Positions 35,334 through 44,780 of a stretch of 64,000 nt of DNA are shown in pieces. Within the stretch, counting starts at the first letter, position 1. Each line of letters opens with the position of its first letter. A model generated the notes under the pieces. That model saw only the letters and a program-made list of their open reading frames with translations, ran no database searches and was not told the origin of the DNA. The DNA is taken from contig NZ_SMCP01000007.1 of assembly GCF_004342725.1 (NCBI RefSeq), positions 1 to 64,000 on the forward strand, written 5' to 3'. Source of the DNA: Testudinibacter aquarius. Lineage in GTDB: Bacteria > Pseudomonadota > Gammaproteobacteria > Enterobacterales > Pasteurellaceae. The position numbers and the translations under genes were made by a program.

Positions 35334-37409
35334 TTAGAACTTATAAGACAGATTGCCAACCGCACTGATACCTTCAGCGTAGTAGCAGTAATAGTCACAG
35401 CCTGCTAAGTATTTGCGGTTGCCGAGGTTGTCGATATTCACTTGTGCTGCCAAGTTCTCGCTGATCTGATAGCGAGCGAACAGATCAACCACGGTCGAGG
35501 AGGGTACTTGATAGCCGGAATACAGCGAACCGCTAGCAGTCACGCTTTTGCCGACATAGCGGATTCCGACACCGGCGTTTAATTTATCGCTAAATTGATA
35601 AGCAACCCGGGTCGATAGCGTATGTTTAGGGATTAAAGCGGTGTTGGTTTTGCTACCGTTAGCATTTTCTGTTACGGAACGTACATAGGTATAAGCCAAC
35701 AGGGTTTGCAATTTCTCGGTCACATTCAAGTTGGCTTGAACTTCAACACCTTTACGTTTGATCGGGTCTGCACTGCTGACAGTAGCCCCAGTACCTTGAT
35801 TCACCAGAGCGCCTTTGTCTTTTGCTTGGAACAACGCAACGGAAATCGTGCCGTCAACCCATTCAGGCATATATTTGATACCCACTTCATGCTGTTTGGT
35901 GATATTCGGTTTGTACAAAGTCGCGTTGCCGCTCAGACCGGTTGGTACACGGAAAGATTCGGTATAAGCATAGTAAGGATTTAATCCGAGATCATTAAAA
36001 TACATCACCGAGCCGGAGTATGAGGTGTGATTTTTACGCACATTTTGTTCGCTGGCAAGTTCACTGTTGCGCACGCGATCGTGGCGAACACCGGCGCTCA
36101 GCCCGATGGTATCCCATAAAATGACATTGTCTTGTAAGTAGAAACCGCTTTGACGAGATTTGATTAAAACGCGTGGCGCATTGATGGTTGCGGCAGTGCC
36201 GTAACTGGCGGCCGGATCATACACATTTACCATGCCTTGGGTGCCGAACAGGGTGTAAAGCGAATCGAATTTTTGATTGCGATAATCCATCCCGGCAACC
36301 AAGGTGTTGTTAATCACCTCATTGCTGTATTTCCAGCTCAAGCGGTTATCAACGCTATGGCTTTTTGCAGTGCCATTGTTATAAACCACGGCACGGGCAA
36401 CTTCATAGTTGGATTGTGCTAACGGAATCGGATTCCAATTTGCATCATAACCTGATGGATAGGCATAAGCCCCACGATGGCGGTTATCAATGATTTGATA
36501 ACGGTAGTTTTGGCTGAAGCTCAAACCGTTGCCAAAGTCGTGGTTAAATTCATAGCCCACGCTTTTACTGATGCTTTTTTCGTAATCTTGGGTTGGATCA
36601 CCTAAATTAGCGTGGCTGGAGATTCTGCCTTGAGCGGTTGGAATCAGCGTGCCGTCCTGCGGTAAGAAGTTTGAGCTTGGCACGCCAACAGTTTTTAAAT
36701 AGCTCGTTAATACGGTTAAATTGGTCTTGTCGGAAATATCCCAAGCCAGTGATGGAGCAATGTAATAATTTTCTGACCAAGTGCCGTTCCACTCACCGTC
36801 AGCGTGGCTGTAGCGGCTGACTAAACGATAATGCAGGCTGTCATCGCTGTTTAAGCTGCCGGTATAATCCGCACCGATGCCACGTTGGTTTTTATTACCG
36901 AAGTGAGTAGTGATTTCGCCTTTACCGATGTTTTCTTTGTTTGGGCGTTTAGTGATGTAGTTGATCAAGCCGCCGGCATTCGAAGCACCGAAAGCCATTG
37001 AATCGGAGCCTTTGATGACCTCTACTCCTTCAACGCCGTACATTTCTACTTGTGGGGTAAAGAAGCCCTGCGATAGTGCCGGCATGCCGTCGATGGCTTG
37101 GCTCGCTTCAGTACCACGCACACGGAACCAGTTGGTATTGATATCGCTACCGAACACTTGGCTGGTAAAACCGGCTTGATAGCGTGCGATTTCATCGGCT
37201 TTTTCAATACCTTGAGCGGTTAAGGTTTGGTTGTCCAAAACGGTGGCAGATTTTGCTTGGTTGAATGGTTGTACATCCAATTTGTTCATGCTGCCAACCA
37301 CATTAATCTCTTCCAACATCTCACCCGCTTGGGTTTCGGCAAGTGCCGGGTTCAGGCTGAGCAAAAGTGCGGTTGTCAACGCAGAATAGTGAAAGGTTTT
37401 GTTTTTCAT
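35334..37409 (-). CDS. fhuA: TonB-dependent hydroxamate siderophore receptor (FhuA-like)
   Basis: A 691-residue outer-membrane receptor. It has a signal peptide (ALTTALLLSLNPALA), a TonB box-like EEINVVG, and a plug domain (DNQTLTAQGIEKADEI, VEVIKGSDSMAFGASNAGGLINYITKRP). A 22-strand barrel follows, ending in aromatic Phe (GNLSYKF). It is last in an operon with fhuC, fhuD and fhuB, the fhuCDBA order described in Actinobacillus pleuropneumoniae, where it takes up ferrichrome. The exact siderophore cannot be read from sequence. Confidence 0.87.
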   Translation of the reverse strand: MKNKTFHYSALTTALLLSLNPALAETQAGEMLEEINVVGSMNKLDVQPFNQAKSATVLDNQTLTAQGIEKADEIARYQAGFTSQVFGSDINTNWFRVRGTEASQAIDGMPALSQGFFTPQVEMYGVEGVEVIKGSDSMAFGASNAGGLINYITKRPNKENIGKGEITTHFGNKNQRGIGADYTGSLNSDDSLHYRLVSRYSHADGEWNGTWSENYYIAPSLAWDISDKTNLTVLTSYLKTVGVPSSNFLPQDGTLIPTAQGRISSHANLGDPTQDYEKSISKSVGYEFNHDFGNGLSFSQNYRYQIIDNRHRGAYAYPSGYDANWNPIPLAQSNYEVARAVVYNNGTAKSHSVDNRLSWKYSNEVINNTLVAGMDYRNQKFDSLYTLFGTQGMVNVYDPAASYGTAATINAPRVLIKSRQSGFYLQDNVILWDTIGLSAGVRHDRVRNSELASEQNVRKNHTSYSGSVMYFNDLGLNPYYAYTESFRVPTGLSGNATLYKPNITKQHEVGIKYMPEWVDGTISVALFQAKDKGALVNQGTGATVSSADPIKRKGVEVQANLNVTEKLQTLLAYTYVRSVTENANGSKTNTALIPKHTLSTRVAYQFSDKLNAGVGIRYVGKSVTASGSLYSGYQVPSSTVVDLFARYQISENLAAQVNIDNLGNRKYLAGCDYYCYYAEGISAVGNLSYKF

Positions 37410-37447
37410 TAAGTTGTCCTCAAATGTTCATAACAAACGGCAGGTGG

Positions 37448-39412
37448 TTATACCCGACGCATAATCAATAGAAAATAACTGCCGCCGAGCAGGGTTGCCA
37501 CCAGTCCGGCAGGAACTTCATACGGAAACAGTATTTGCCGACCGAGCCAATCGGCGGTTATCATCACCGTGGCGCCGATCAGCGCAGCGGCAAGAATTTG
37601 CGATTTTGGCTTGTGAAAGCCGAGATAGTGTGCCAAGTGCGGTGCCAGCAGCCCGATAAAACTGAGCGGTCCGACCACCAAGGTGGCGCAAGCGGTGAGA
37701 ACCGCACTTAATAAAATAAAGATCCAGCGGGCTTGGTGCATATTCAAGCCGAGCGCTTTTGCGACCACGGCTTGCAGGCTGAGCAGATCGAGCCAGCGGC
37801 TGAAAACCAAGCCGACAGCGAGCAGTAAAAGTGCGGTCAGGCTCAAGCCGATCGCTAATCCACTTTCAGCATAGTAGGTAGAGCCGCTGGTCCAACTCAA
37901 TAACTGTTGAATGCGGAAGTCACCGCTGGCAAGCAAGATGCGCTGTACCGCATCAAACAGGGCGGCAAGGCTGATTCCGGTCAGCAAAATCCGTTCCGGC
38001 AACATGCCGCTGCGTCCGTTGATCAATATCACAATCAACAACACCAACAATGCGCCACAGATGCCGGCGATCCACAGATTCTGCTGGGTCAGTTGGCTGA
38101 AACCAAAAATGACCAGCAACACCCCGAAACTGACGCCGGAGGTAATCCCTAACAGTTCTGGGCTTGCCATTGGGTTGAAACTCAGGCGTTGCAATAATAC
38201 ACCAGCGAGCGACAACATTATTCCGGCGGCGAGGGCATACAACAGTCGTGGATAGCGAAGTTCCAGTACGGTGTCGTTCAATGCACTGAGTGTCCAGCCG
38301 TCGGCACTGTTGCCGAGCAACAGGGCGAAAAGTGCGGTTAAAATAAACAATAGGCTTAACACTAACCCAGTGCGCGGCGTCATCATTTTATTGATGCTCA
38401 GGAAATCAGCAGAAGATTGCAGCCGTCCGCTGTGCGGCAGATTTTTAAACATCAGCCATAAGAGTAACGGTGTGCCTAATACCGCGGTGACTGCGCCGGT
38501 CGGGAGTTGAATTTGGTGATATTGGCTGATGAGCTGCAATCCTAAATCGGTAATCAGCAATAAAACAGCGGATAAATAAGCACTTTGCAACAACTGCCCT
38601 CTGAACGTGCGAATTCCCAGTTGGCGGCTGATGGTGGTGGCGGCTAAACCGATAAAACCAAGCATACCGACACGGCTGATGACTATTGCCACCAGATAAG
38701 CAGAAAGCAGCAAGCCGGCAAAACGAATCCACTGCACCGGTACGCCGAGACTTTTGGCATTACTGTCATTTAAGGCAAGAATGGCAAGCGGGCGCTGTAG
38801 CATAGCTAACATCACTAGCGCCGGAATTAATAGCCAAAACAGTTGAATACTGTCGAGCCAGCTCTCTTGCAGCAGTGAGCCTGCGCCCCAGATCATCAAG
38901 CCGCGTGACTCTTCCGGATAGAACAGCATTAAGGTGGCAGAGAGCGAGCCTAAATACAGATTCACCACTAAACCGGCGAGGATCATAATCAGTGGCGATA
39001 AATTTTTACGCCATGCCAATAAAAAAACCAGAGCCAGTGCCGCGAGTGCGCCTAAAAAGGCGATAAGTGTGCTGCCAAAATGCAGAATCGACGGAAAGAA
39101 CAGGGTGCAGCTAAACAGTAGGAATTGTGCGCCGCTGCTGACCGCCAAGGTGTTGTCGGAGGCGAGCGGATTATTGACGACCTGCTGCAATAACAGGCTT
39201 GCCAAGCCAAGTGCGGTTCCGGCTAACAGTGCGATCGCAATCCGTGGAAGGGTATAATTTTGTACCAAGAGTATCTCGAGTGACGAGCTATTGAGTTGTA
39301 ATAATTCAGTCCATGCCCCCGGCTGCGGCAATTGCAGGTTTAATAACCAGCCACCTAGCAAAATAGTGAGCAATAGTAATGTGATATTCAGCAGCAGCGG
39401 ACGGCTTACCAT
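37448..39412 (-). CDS. fhuB: Fe3+-hydroxamate ABC transporter permease FhuB (fused halves)
   Basis: A 654-residue inner-membrane permease made of two FecCD-like halves, each with about ten helices. Each half contains the family LP-R---A---G--L---G---Q motif (LPRIAIALLAGTALGLASLLLQ near residue 53 and YPRLLYALAAGIMLSLAGVLLQ near 385). The GLLAPHLAHYLG loop that contacts FhuC is in the second half; the first has GLAATTISRQLG. Its ATG overlaps the fhuD stop by seven bases. Confidence 0.95.
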   Translation of the reverse strand: MVSRPLLLNITLLLLTILLGGWLLNLQLPQPGAWTELLQLNSSSLEILLVQNYTLPRIAIALLAGTALGLASLLLQQVVNNPLASDNTLAVSSGAQFLLFSCTLFFPSILHFGSTLIAFLGALAALALVFLLAWRKNLSPLIMILAGLVVNLYLGSLSATLMLFYPEESRGLMIWGAGSLLQESWLDSIQLFWLLIPALVMLAMLQRPLAILALNDSNAKSLGVPVQWIRFAGLLLSAYLVAIVISRVGMLGFIGLAATTISRQLGIRTFRGQLLQSAYLSAVLLLITDLGLQLISQYHQIQLPTGAVTAVLGTPLLLWLMFKNLPHSGRLQSSADFLSINKMMTPRTGLVLSLLFILTALFALLLGNSADGWTLSALNDTVLELRYPRLLYALAAGIMLSLAGVLLQRLSFNPMASPELLGITSGVSFGVLLVIFGFSQLTQQNLWIAGICGALLVLLIVILINGRSGMLPERILLTGISLAALFDAVQRILLASGDFRIQQLLSWTSGSTYYAESGLAIGLSLTALLLLAVGLVFSRWLDLLSLQAVVAKALGLNMHQARWIFILLSAVLTACATLVVGPLSFIGLLAPHLAHYLGFHKPKSQILAAALIGATVMITADWLGRQILFPYEVPAGLVATLLGGSYFLLIMRRV

Positions 39413-40296
39413 GGCTCACCTCCCTGTTGCAAAGCGTCGGATAATGCCAGTGCGAAACGTTGTGCTGACGGCAGTGCGCCGAAGGTCCAAATGGCAGGCA
39501 ATACCAGCGGATCTTTCGATAGTGGCAGATGCTGCCAAAGGGTGTTGTGTTCAAGTGCGGTCGGCACATTAACCGGATAGGGTTTAATCACGATTAAGCG
39601 TGGATTGTCTTTAAACTCCGCTAGCTGGTTGATGCCGATATTGGTTGAACCCCATACCGTAACCGGCGCTGTCCAAGCGTTACGAAACCCCATTTGCCGA
39701 ATTGCGGCACCAAATAGACTGTTTTCGCCATATACCCGCAAATGGCGGCTGTCAATAAACTGTACCAACAGCAAAGTGCGGTTTTGGTAAGGCGTCAATT
39801 GGGTTTTGAGTTGCGCAAAAAGCTGTTCCGTCTGCTGAATCAAGCTTTCTGCCCGCTGTGGCTTACCGATAAATTGTGCCAATTCACGGGTGGCTGCCAG
39901 TTGATTTTGCCAAATTTCCCCTTCACGGTAGAAATTGACTTCGTTCACTTGCTGAGGCTGGTCAGCATAATGCTGCAAAATCGGTGTTAAGTTGCTGAAC
40001 ATCGCACTGTTGATAAACCGATCCGGTTGTAATTTGGCTAACAGTTCCTGATTAGGTTGCAATCGTGTGCCTAAATCCAGCGTATGTTGCGGCAGCTCCG
40101 GCACAGAAACCCAAGTGCGGTAGCTCTCAGCATCGCCAACAGCGATTGGCGGCTGTCCGAGTGCCAATAACGTTTCTGCCACGGTCCAGTCGAGGGTTGC
40201 CACTTTCAAATCAGGCGAGTTAACTTGAGCAAAAGTGCGGTAACTGAATAACATCAGTATCACAAGTGACAGGCGCAGCAGGGCGGATTTTTTCAT
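39406..40296 (-). CDS. fhuD: Periplasmic Fe3+-hydroxamate binding protein FhuD
   Basis: A 296-residue class III substrate-binding protein that carries ferric hydroxamates across the periplasm to FhuBC. The signal peptide (LRLSLVILMLFSYRTFA) lacks a lipobox Cys, so it is soluble. Features are VATLDWTVAETLLALGQPPIAVGDAESYRTW and GTRLQPNQELLAKLQPDRFI. It overlaps fhuB and lies 12 bp after fhuC. Confidence 0.94.
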   Translation of the reverse strand: MKKSALLRLSLVILMLFSYRTFAQVNSPDLKVATLDWTVAETLLALGQPPIAVGDAESYRTWVSVPELPQHTLDLGTRLQPNQELLAKLQPDRFINSAMFSNLTPILQHYADQPQQVNEVNFYREGEIWQNQLAATRELAQFIGKPQRAESLIQQTEQLFAQLKTQLTPYQNRTLLLVQFIDSRHLRVYGENSLFGAAIRQMGFRNAWTAPVTVWGSTNIGINQLAEFKDNPRLIVIKPYPVNVPTALEHNTLWQHLPLSKDPLVLPAIWTFGALPSAQRFALALSDALQQGGEPW

Positions 40297-40308
40297 TTTA
40301 GTTTCCGC

Positions 40309-41118
40309 TTAGAAAAAGGCGACCGGCACAGCAGAAACCGGATGGCGAATAACGTTTAAGCCGATGCCGTAGATCGCCTGTAAATTAGCTTGAGTCATCA
40401 CGGTTTGCGGTGCACCTTGCATTAACAGCTTGCCACTGTGCAGGGCAACGAGGTGGTCACAAAAGCGCGCTGCAAGATTAACATCATGAATCACAATCAC
40501 CACTCCGATATTCAATTGACGTACCAGTTGTTGAATGAGCTGCATCACTTCCACCTGATGGGCAATATCCAGTGCGGCGAGCGGTTCGTCTAACAACAGA
40601 AAGCGACTTTGTTGCGCCAACAACATAGCCAACCAAGTGCGGGAACGTTCCCCACCCGAAAGGGTTTCCACCAATTGATCGGCAAAAGCTTCGGTGTGGG
40701 TCAGTTTTAATGCGTTTTCAACCGCATCGTGATCTTTCTGTTTATTGCGCCCGAATAAGCCGTTCCAGGCATAGCGCCCCATTTGAATCAGTTCTCGTGC
40801 GGTTAAATTGGCGGCAGCGGGCAGATGTTGCGGCAGATAGGCTACTTCTCGAGCAAATTCACGACTTCCCCAGCGGCTGATTTCACGATTTTGCAACAGC
40901 AGTTTCCCGCTACTACAGGCTTGTTGATTGGCGAGGAGTTTAATTAACGTTGACTTGCCGGAGCCATTATGGCCGATCAAACCATAAACCTTGCCGATTT
41001 CAAAGGTTAAGTCCGTCGGTTGCAATAAAGTGCGGTAGCCGCGCTTTTGGCTTGGCATATCGATGCTTGGAATACGGTAAGCAACTTGCTCCAGTTTAAA
41101 CACTATTTTTTCCGTCAC
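40309..41118 (-). CDS. fhuC: Fe3+-hydroxamate ABC transporter ATPase FhuC
   Basis: A 269-residue ATPase with Walker A GLIGHNGSGKSTLIKLL, signature LSGGERSRTWLAMLLAQ, Walker B FLLLDEPLAALDIAHQ and the switch His in VVIVIHDVNLAARFCDH. It energizes uptake through FhuB. The start is GTG, either 41118 or 41103; the latter has GGA a few bases upstream. It is the first gene of the fhu operon. Confidence 0.95.
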   Translation of the reverse strand: MTEKIVFKLEQVAYRIPSIDMPSQKRGYRTLLQPTDLTFEIGKVYGLIGHNGSGKSTLIKLLANQQACSSGKLLLQNREISRWGSREFAREVAYLPQHLPAAANLTARELIQMGRYAWNGLFGRNKQKDHDAVENALKLTHTEAFADQLVETLSGGERSRTWLAMLLAQQSRFLLLDEPLAALDIAHQVEVMQLIQQLVRQLNIGVVIVIHDVNLAARFCDHLVALHSGKLLMQGAPQTVMTQANLQAIYGIGLNVIRHPVSAVPVAFF

Positions 41119-41133
41119 GAAAGTTAAAGTCGC

Positions 41134-41154
41134 AATTGTAATTGAAAACTATTC
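41134..41154 (-). promoter_or_regulatory. Possible Fur box upstream of fhuC
   Basis: AATTGTAATTGAAAACTATT partly matches the Fur consensus (GATAATGATAATCATTATC), sharing about nine of thirteen positions in the core. Position, just before the first gene of an iron-siderophore operon, supports it. The match is moderate, so this remains tentative. Confidence 0.4.
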
Positions 41155-41216
41155 CTCTTTCAATGTATGACTGACAAAGTTTTTACGCTTTTTGAAGTGA
41201 AGGAGATTGTGAGGGA

Positions 41217-42686
41217 TTATAAAATTGGCCCGATAGTAGCGACAATATTTTGCCAAATACGGCGTAATACAGACCATTGTTCAACCTGTTGTTGGGTGAT
41301 GGCAATAGATTGGGCGATATAATCTTGCTGACGTTGGTAAATTGCTGCGGTGAGTTCGCTATCTTGCAGAAGAATATTATTTTCATAATTTAAATTAAAG
41401 CTGCGCAGATCCAAATTGGTAGAGCCGATATAACTGACTTTGCCGTCAATGGTGAGCGTTTTGGCGTGCAGTAACCCGTTTTTGAATTCATAAATCGCTA
41501 TACCGGCTTGTAGTAATCGACGGTAGTGGCTGCGACTGGCAGCTGAAACCACCCAAGAGTCGTTACGTTGCGGAAAAATTAAACTGACTTTTACGCCTCG
41601 CCAAGCAGCGGCACAAATGGCTTCAATGGTAGTGTGATCCGGCACAAAATATGGCGTTGACAAGGCGATCTCATGTTGAGCACTGTGAAATAGAGTGACG
41701 AATAATTGTGGGCAGGAGTCTTTACGTTCGGTCGGGCCATCGCCGACCACTTGCGCCGCAAAGCCTGATGTGTTCGTTGAAATTTGCGTAGCTATACTGT
41801 CTTTATCGCTTATGCTGTCTTTACCGCTTGGTAGGTCGTCAAGTGCGGTTTTACCGGTCGCTACTAGCCAGTCGCTGGTAAATAAAAGCTGCATTTGTCG
41901 CGCTACTGCACCTTCAAAACGCAGTAAAATATCAACCCAAGGGGCAAAACGGGCTTTGACTAGAAATTCCGGATCAGCACAGTTTTGGCTGCCGCAATAG
42001 ACTATTTTATTATCAATTAAGGTGATTTTGCGGTGGTTACGCAAGTCTAAACGACCGGTGATGATGGTTTTAAGCGGGTGATCAATCGGAAAAGCGATTG
42101 CCAGTTGCACGCCGGCAGCTTGCATTTGTTGCCAATAACTGGAGCGAACAAACTGCCGTGATCCCAAACCATCGACCATCACCCGGCAGGTTACGCCACG
42201 CTTTGCAGCACGAATCAAGGCATTGGCAAGATTGATACCGGTGTGATCTGCCAACCAGATGTAATATAAAATATCAATATTGTGTTGTGCCTGTTCGACA
42301 TCGTTGAGCAGCCGTGCTCTGGCTTGGTCAGCATCGGGCATCAGTTCGGCACGGTTGTCGGGCAGCGTATGGAAACCGTTAATTGAGGTGGCATACGCGA
42401 AAGCCGCCCGATAAGGCAGATCAATTTGAGATTCATTTTGCTGTTTTGTACTAATGAGTTGCGGCGAGTTACGTCGCATTTCGTCAAAAATCGCATGGTA
42501 TTTTTTGCTTATTGCTTGACCAATATTGTTCTCCCCAAACAGCCAATACAGCCCGGCGCCGAAATAAGGAAAAATAATTAAAATGACAAACCACGCCAAA
42601 CGACTTGTCGCTTCCAGATCATCGCGCAGCAAGATTCGTATTGAAAAGACAACAACTAGACAGATATGCAGGGTCAGTAGCAACAT
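41217..42686 (-). CDS. cls: Cardiolipin synthase (phospholipase D superfamily)
   Basis: A membrane enzyme that condenses phosphatidylglycerol to cardiolipin. From ATG 42686 it has 489 residues. Two N-terminal helices are followed by two HKD domains: HRKITLIDNKIVYCGSQNC and HAKTLTIDGKVSYIGSTNLD. ATG 42686 has GGAG five bases upstream. The frame extends to GTG 42713, which lacks one, so I prefer the shorter form. The insert between the two HKD halves has a Ser/Asp-rich stretch (SGKDSISDKDSIA). Confidence 0.93.
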   Translation of the reverse strand: MLLLTLHICLVVVFSIRILLRDDLEATSRLAWFVILIIFPYFGAGLYWLFGENNIGQAISKKYHAIFDEMRRNSPQLISTKQQNESQIDLPYRAAFAYATSINGFHTLPDNRAELMPDADQARARLLNDVEQAQHNIDILYYIWLADHTGINLANALIRAAKRGVTCRVMVDGLGSRQFVRSSYWQQMQAAGVQLAIAFPIDHPLKTIITGRLDLRNHRKITLIDNKIVYCGSQNCADPEFLVKARFAPWVDILLRFEGAVARQMQLLFTSDWLVATGKTALDDLPSGKDSISDKDSIATQISTNTSGFAAQVVGDGPTERKDSCPQLFVTLFHSAQHEIALSTPYFVPDHTTIEAICAAAWRGVKVSLIFPQRNDSWVVSAASRSHYRRLLQAGIAIYEFKNGLLHAKTLTIDGKVSYIGSTNLDLRSFNLNYENNILLQDSELTAAIYQRQQDYIAQSIAITQQQVEQWSVLRRIWQNIVATIGPIL

Positions 42687-42750
42687 AGCGGCTCCAAAAT
42701 TAGATGATGACACAACCAGATAAATATTGAAAAAGGCGAAATCCCCGATT

Positions 42751-43050
42751 TTATTGTTGTAGCTGAAAGGTTAAACTACCGCCAAGTGCATGCGCATAAC
42801 GTGAAAGTGTGGTCAAGGTTGGTGAAACGATACCTCGTTCTAACCGACTAATATTCTTGACATTAATACCTGATTTTTCAGCGATATCGGATTGAGTCAG
42901 TTTCAATTCAAGCCGTGCAGCTTTCAGCATTTCAACTAATTTACGCCGTTCTTCAAGTGCATCATATTCAGCAGCAAATTCAGGATCTTTCATCAATGTT
43001 TTTTTTACATCGGTAAGCGATACTAATTCAAGTTCAGGATCTTTGATCAT
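42751..43050 (-). CDS. HTH-type antitoxin (HigA-like, XRE family)
   Basis: A 99-residue protein with a Cro/C1-type HTH in its second half (LKLTQSDIAEKSGINVKNISRLERG). It follows and overlaps (16 bp) a RelE/HigB-like toxin gene, the toxin-first order typical of higBA. It is expected to neutralize the toxin and repress the pair. Confidence 0.85.
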   Translation of the reverse strand: MIKDPELELVSLTDVKKTLMKDPEFAAEYDALEERRKLVEMLKAARLELKLTQSDIAEKSGINVKNISRLERGIVSPTLTTLSRYAHALGGSLTFQLQQ

Positions 43051-43375
43051 TTTTCAGCTCCTTTTGTAATTTATCCATTCTGTTGTAGGCTAATTCAAGA
43101 GTCTTCTTCGGGGTCTTTTGGGTTTTCTTCTGCATAATATGCACAATATACGCATTCTTACCTTTAGTAAAAAAGAAAAAACTGCGTGAAATTCCCTCTT
43201 TTGAAGTGGCTCGAAGCTCCTTTAAACCATTACCGAGGTTTCTTACCACGGGTTCTCGTAATTCATTGCCACTGCGTTCAAGAGCCTCAATGAGTTGAAA
43301 TGTTGCCACTTGTAATAATTTAGGTAACTCTGTTAGTTCTTTTTGTGCTTGTCGGGTAAGCAGTACTGTAAACAT
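43034..43375 (-). CDS. RelE/HigB-type toxin (phage-derived Gp49-like family)
   Basis: A 113-residue basic protein with the Gp49-like/HigB pattern: RQAQKELTELPKLLQ, NLGNGLKELRA, SRSFFFFTKGKNAYIVHIMQKKTQKTP. Such toxins cleave mRNA in translating ribosomes. The partner antitoxin overlaps its 3' end. It sits between cls and aspC in core DNA, a common place for small TA insertions. Confidence 0.87.
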   Translation of the reverse strand: MFTVLLTRQAQKELTELPKLLQVATFQLIEALERSGNELREPVVRNLGNGLKELRATSKEGISRSFFFFTKGKNAYIVHIMQKKTQKTPKKTLELAYNRMDKLQKELKNDQRS

Positions 43376-43387
43376 AGTACCTCATAT

Positions 43388-43441
43388 GTAGTCATTTATG
43401 ATGATAATATCTAAAACATAAAAAGTAGTCAAATATGATAA
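43388..43441 (-). promoter_or_regulatory. Repeated candidate operator upstream of the higBA-like pair
   Basis: GTAGTCATTTATGAT (43388-43402) and GTAGTCAAATATGAT (43425-43439) are direct repeats differing at two bases, 37 bp apart, in the toxin promoter region. They may be paired sites for the XRE antitoxin. Confidence 0.5.
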
Positions 43442-43442
43442 C

Positions 43443-43473
43443 AAAAAAGCAGATTACACGACTGCAATCTGCT
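43443..43473 (-). terminator. aspC terminator
   Basis: On the minus strand AGCAGATT and AATCTGCT form an 8-bp stem followed by TTTTTT, shortly after the aspC stop. It is a strong factor-independent terminator. Confidence 0.85.
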
Positions 43474-43496
43474 TATGGGTGTAATGACGCTATTTT

Positions 43497-44687
43497 TTAT
43501 AGCACTTTAACAATACTTTCACACAGATAATGAATATTGTCTTCGGTGATGCCGGCGACGTTGATGCGACCGGAGCGCACGGCGTAAATGGCGAATTCGT
43601 CTTTCAGACGATCCACTTGTTCCGGGCTGAGGCCGCTGAACGAGAACATGCCATTTTGTTCGATTATGAATGAAAAATCTTGTTCAGCGCCGTATTCTTT
43701 CAGTAGATCGACGAATTTTTGGCGCATGGTTTTAATGCGTTCGCGCATTTCGGCAAGTTCTGCAATCCAGTTGGCTTTCAATTCTGCATCGCCCAATACC
43801 AGAGCTACCGCACTTGCACCATGCGAAGATGGGTTGGAATATAGGGTGCGGATAATCGATTTCACTTGGCTGAAAGCGGTTTCGGCGGTGGCTTGATCGG
43901 CAGCTACCAGCGTAAATGCACCGACCCGTTCATTGTATAAACCGAAGTTTTTCGAGAACGAGCTGGCAACCAGTAATTCTTTGTGGTTTGCGGCAAAGGC
44001 ACGCAAGCCTTGCGCATCTTCGTCCAAACCGTTGGCTAAACCTTGATAGGCGAAGTCAAACAGCGGCAACCAACCGTTTTTCACCGATATTTCGGCTAAT
44101 TGTTGCCATTGTGCCGGAGTCGGGTCGATCCCGGTTGGGTTATGGCAGCAACCGTGCAGCAATACCACATCGCCTTCGCCAGCGTTGCTGAGATCGGCGA
44201 TCATGTTATCCCAATCTAAAGCACGGGTCTCTTCATTATAGTAACGGTAGTTACGGATGGTGATGCCGACTGCGTTGAAGATCGCATTGTGGTTTGGCCA
44301 AGTCGGGGCGCTGATCCACACGTTTTGGGCGTTGGTTTGGCGTTTGATAAATTCCGCTGCGACACGCAATGCGCCGGTTCCGCCCAGACTTTGTGCGGTT
44401 TTGGCACGTTTGCTATTGACGATTTCGCTGTTTGCGCCGAATAACAATGCTTGGGTGAATTGGTTATAGGCGGCGACGCCATCAATAGTCAGGTAATTTT
44501 TGCTGTTTTCGCTTTCCAATAGGCGTTTTTCTGCCTCTTTCACCGCTTTTACGATGGGCGTTAAGCCGTTGGCATCTTTGTACACGCCGATACCCAAGTT
44601 GATTTTGTTGCTGCGGGTTTCGGATTTAAACGCTTCGCCTAAACCTAAAATCGGATCCGCCGGTGCGGCTTGGATTTTTTCAAACAT
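43497..44687 (-). CDS. aspC: Aspartate (aromatic amino acid) aminotransferase
   Basis: A PLP-dependent class I aminotransferase of 396 residues, interconverting aspartate/2-oxoglutarate with oxaloacetate/glutamate. The PLP lysine is in [35 protein letters not shown] and the C-terminal SGRINVAG with the substrate Arg are family marks. The sequence resembles AspC more than TyrB, but aromatic activity is possible. Confidence 0.93.
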   Translation of the reverse strand: MFEKIQAAPADPILGLGEAFKSETRSNKINLGIGVYKDANGLTPIVKAVKEAEKRLLESENSKNYLTIDGVAAYNQFTQALLFGANSEIVNSKRAKTAQSLGGTGALRVAAEFIKRQTNAQNVWISAPTWPNHNAIFNAVGITIRNYRYYNEETRALDWDNMIADLSNAGEGDVVLLHGCCHNPTGIDPTPAQWQQLAEISVKNGWLPLFDFAYQGLANGLDEDAQGLRAFAANHKELLVASSFSKNFGLYNERVGAFTLVAADQATAETAFSQVKSIIRTLYSNPSSHGASAVALVLGDAELKANWIAELAEMRERIKTMRQKFVDLLKEYGAEQDFSFIIEQNGMFSFSGLSPEQVDRLKDEFAIYAVRSGRINVAGITEDNIHYLCESIVKVL

Positions 44688-44780
44688 AGTGAGTTCCTTT
44701 GATGTTGTGAATGTTATTATAAAATGAAGTCTTTATTTATACTGATTTTCAGCGCAGATAACAATCCTAAAGAAGCAAAA

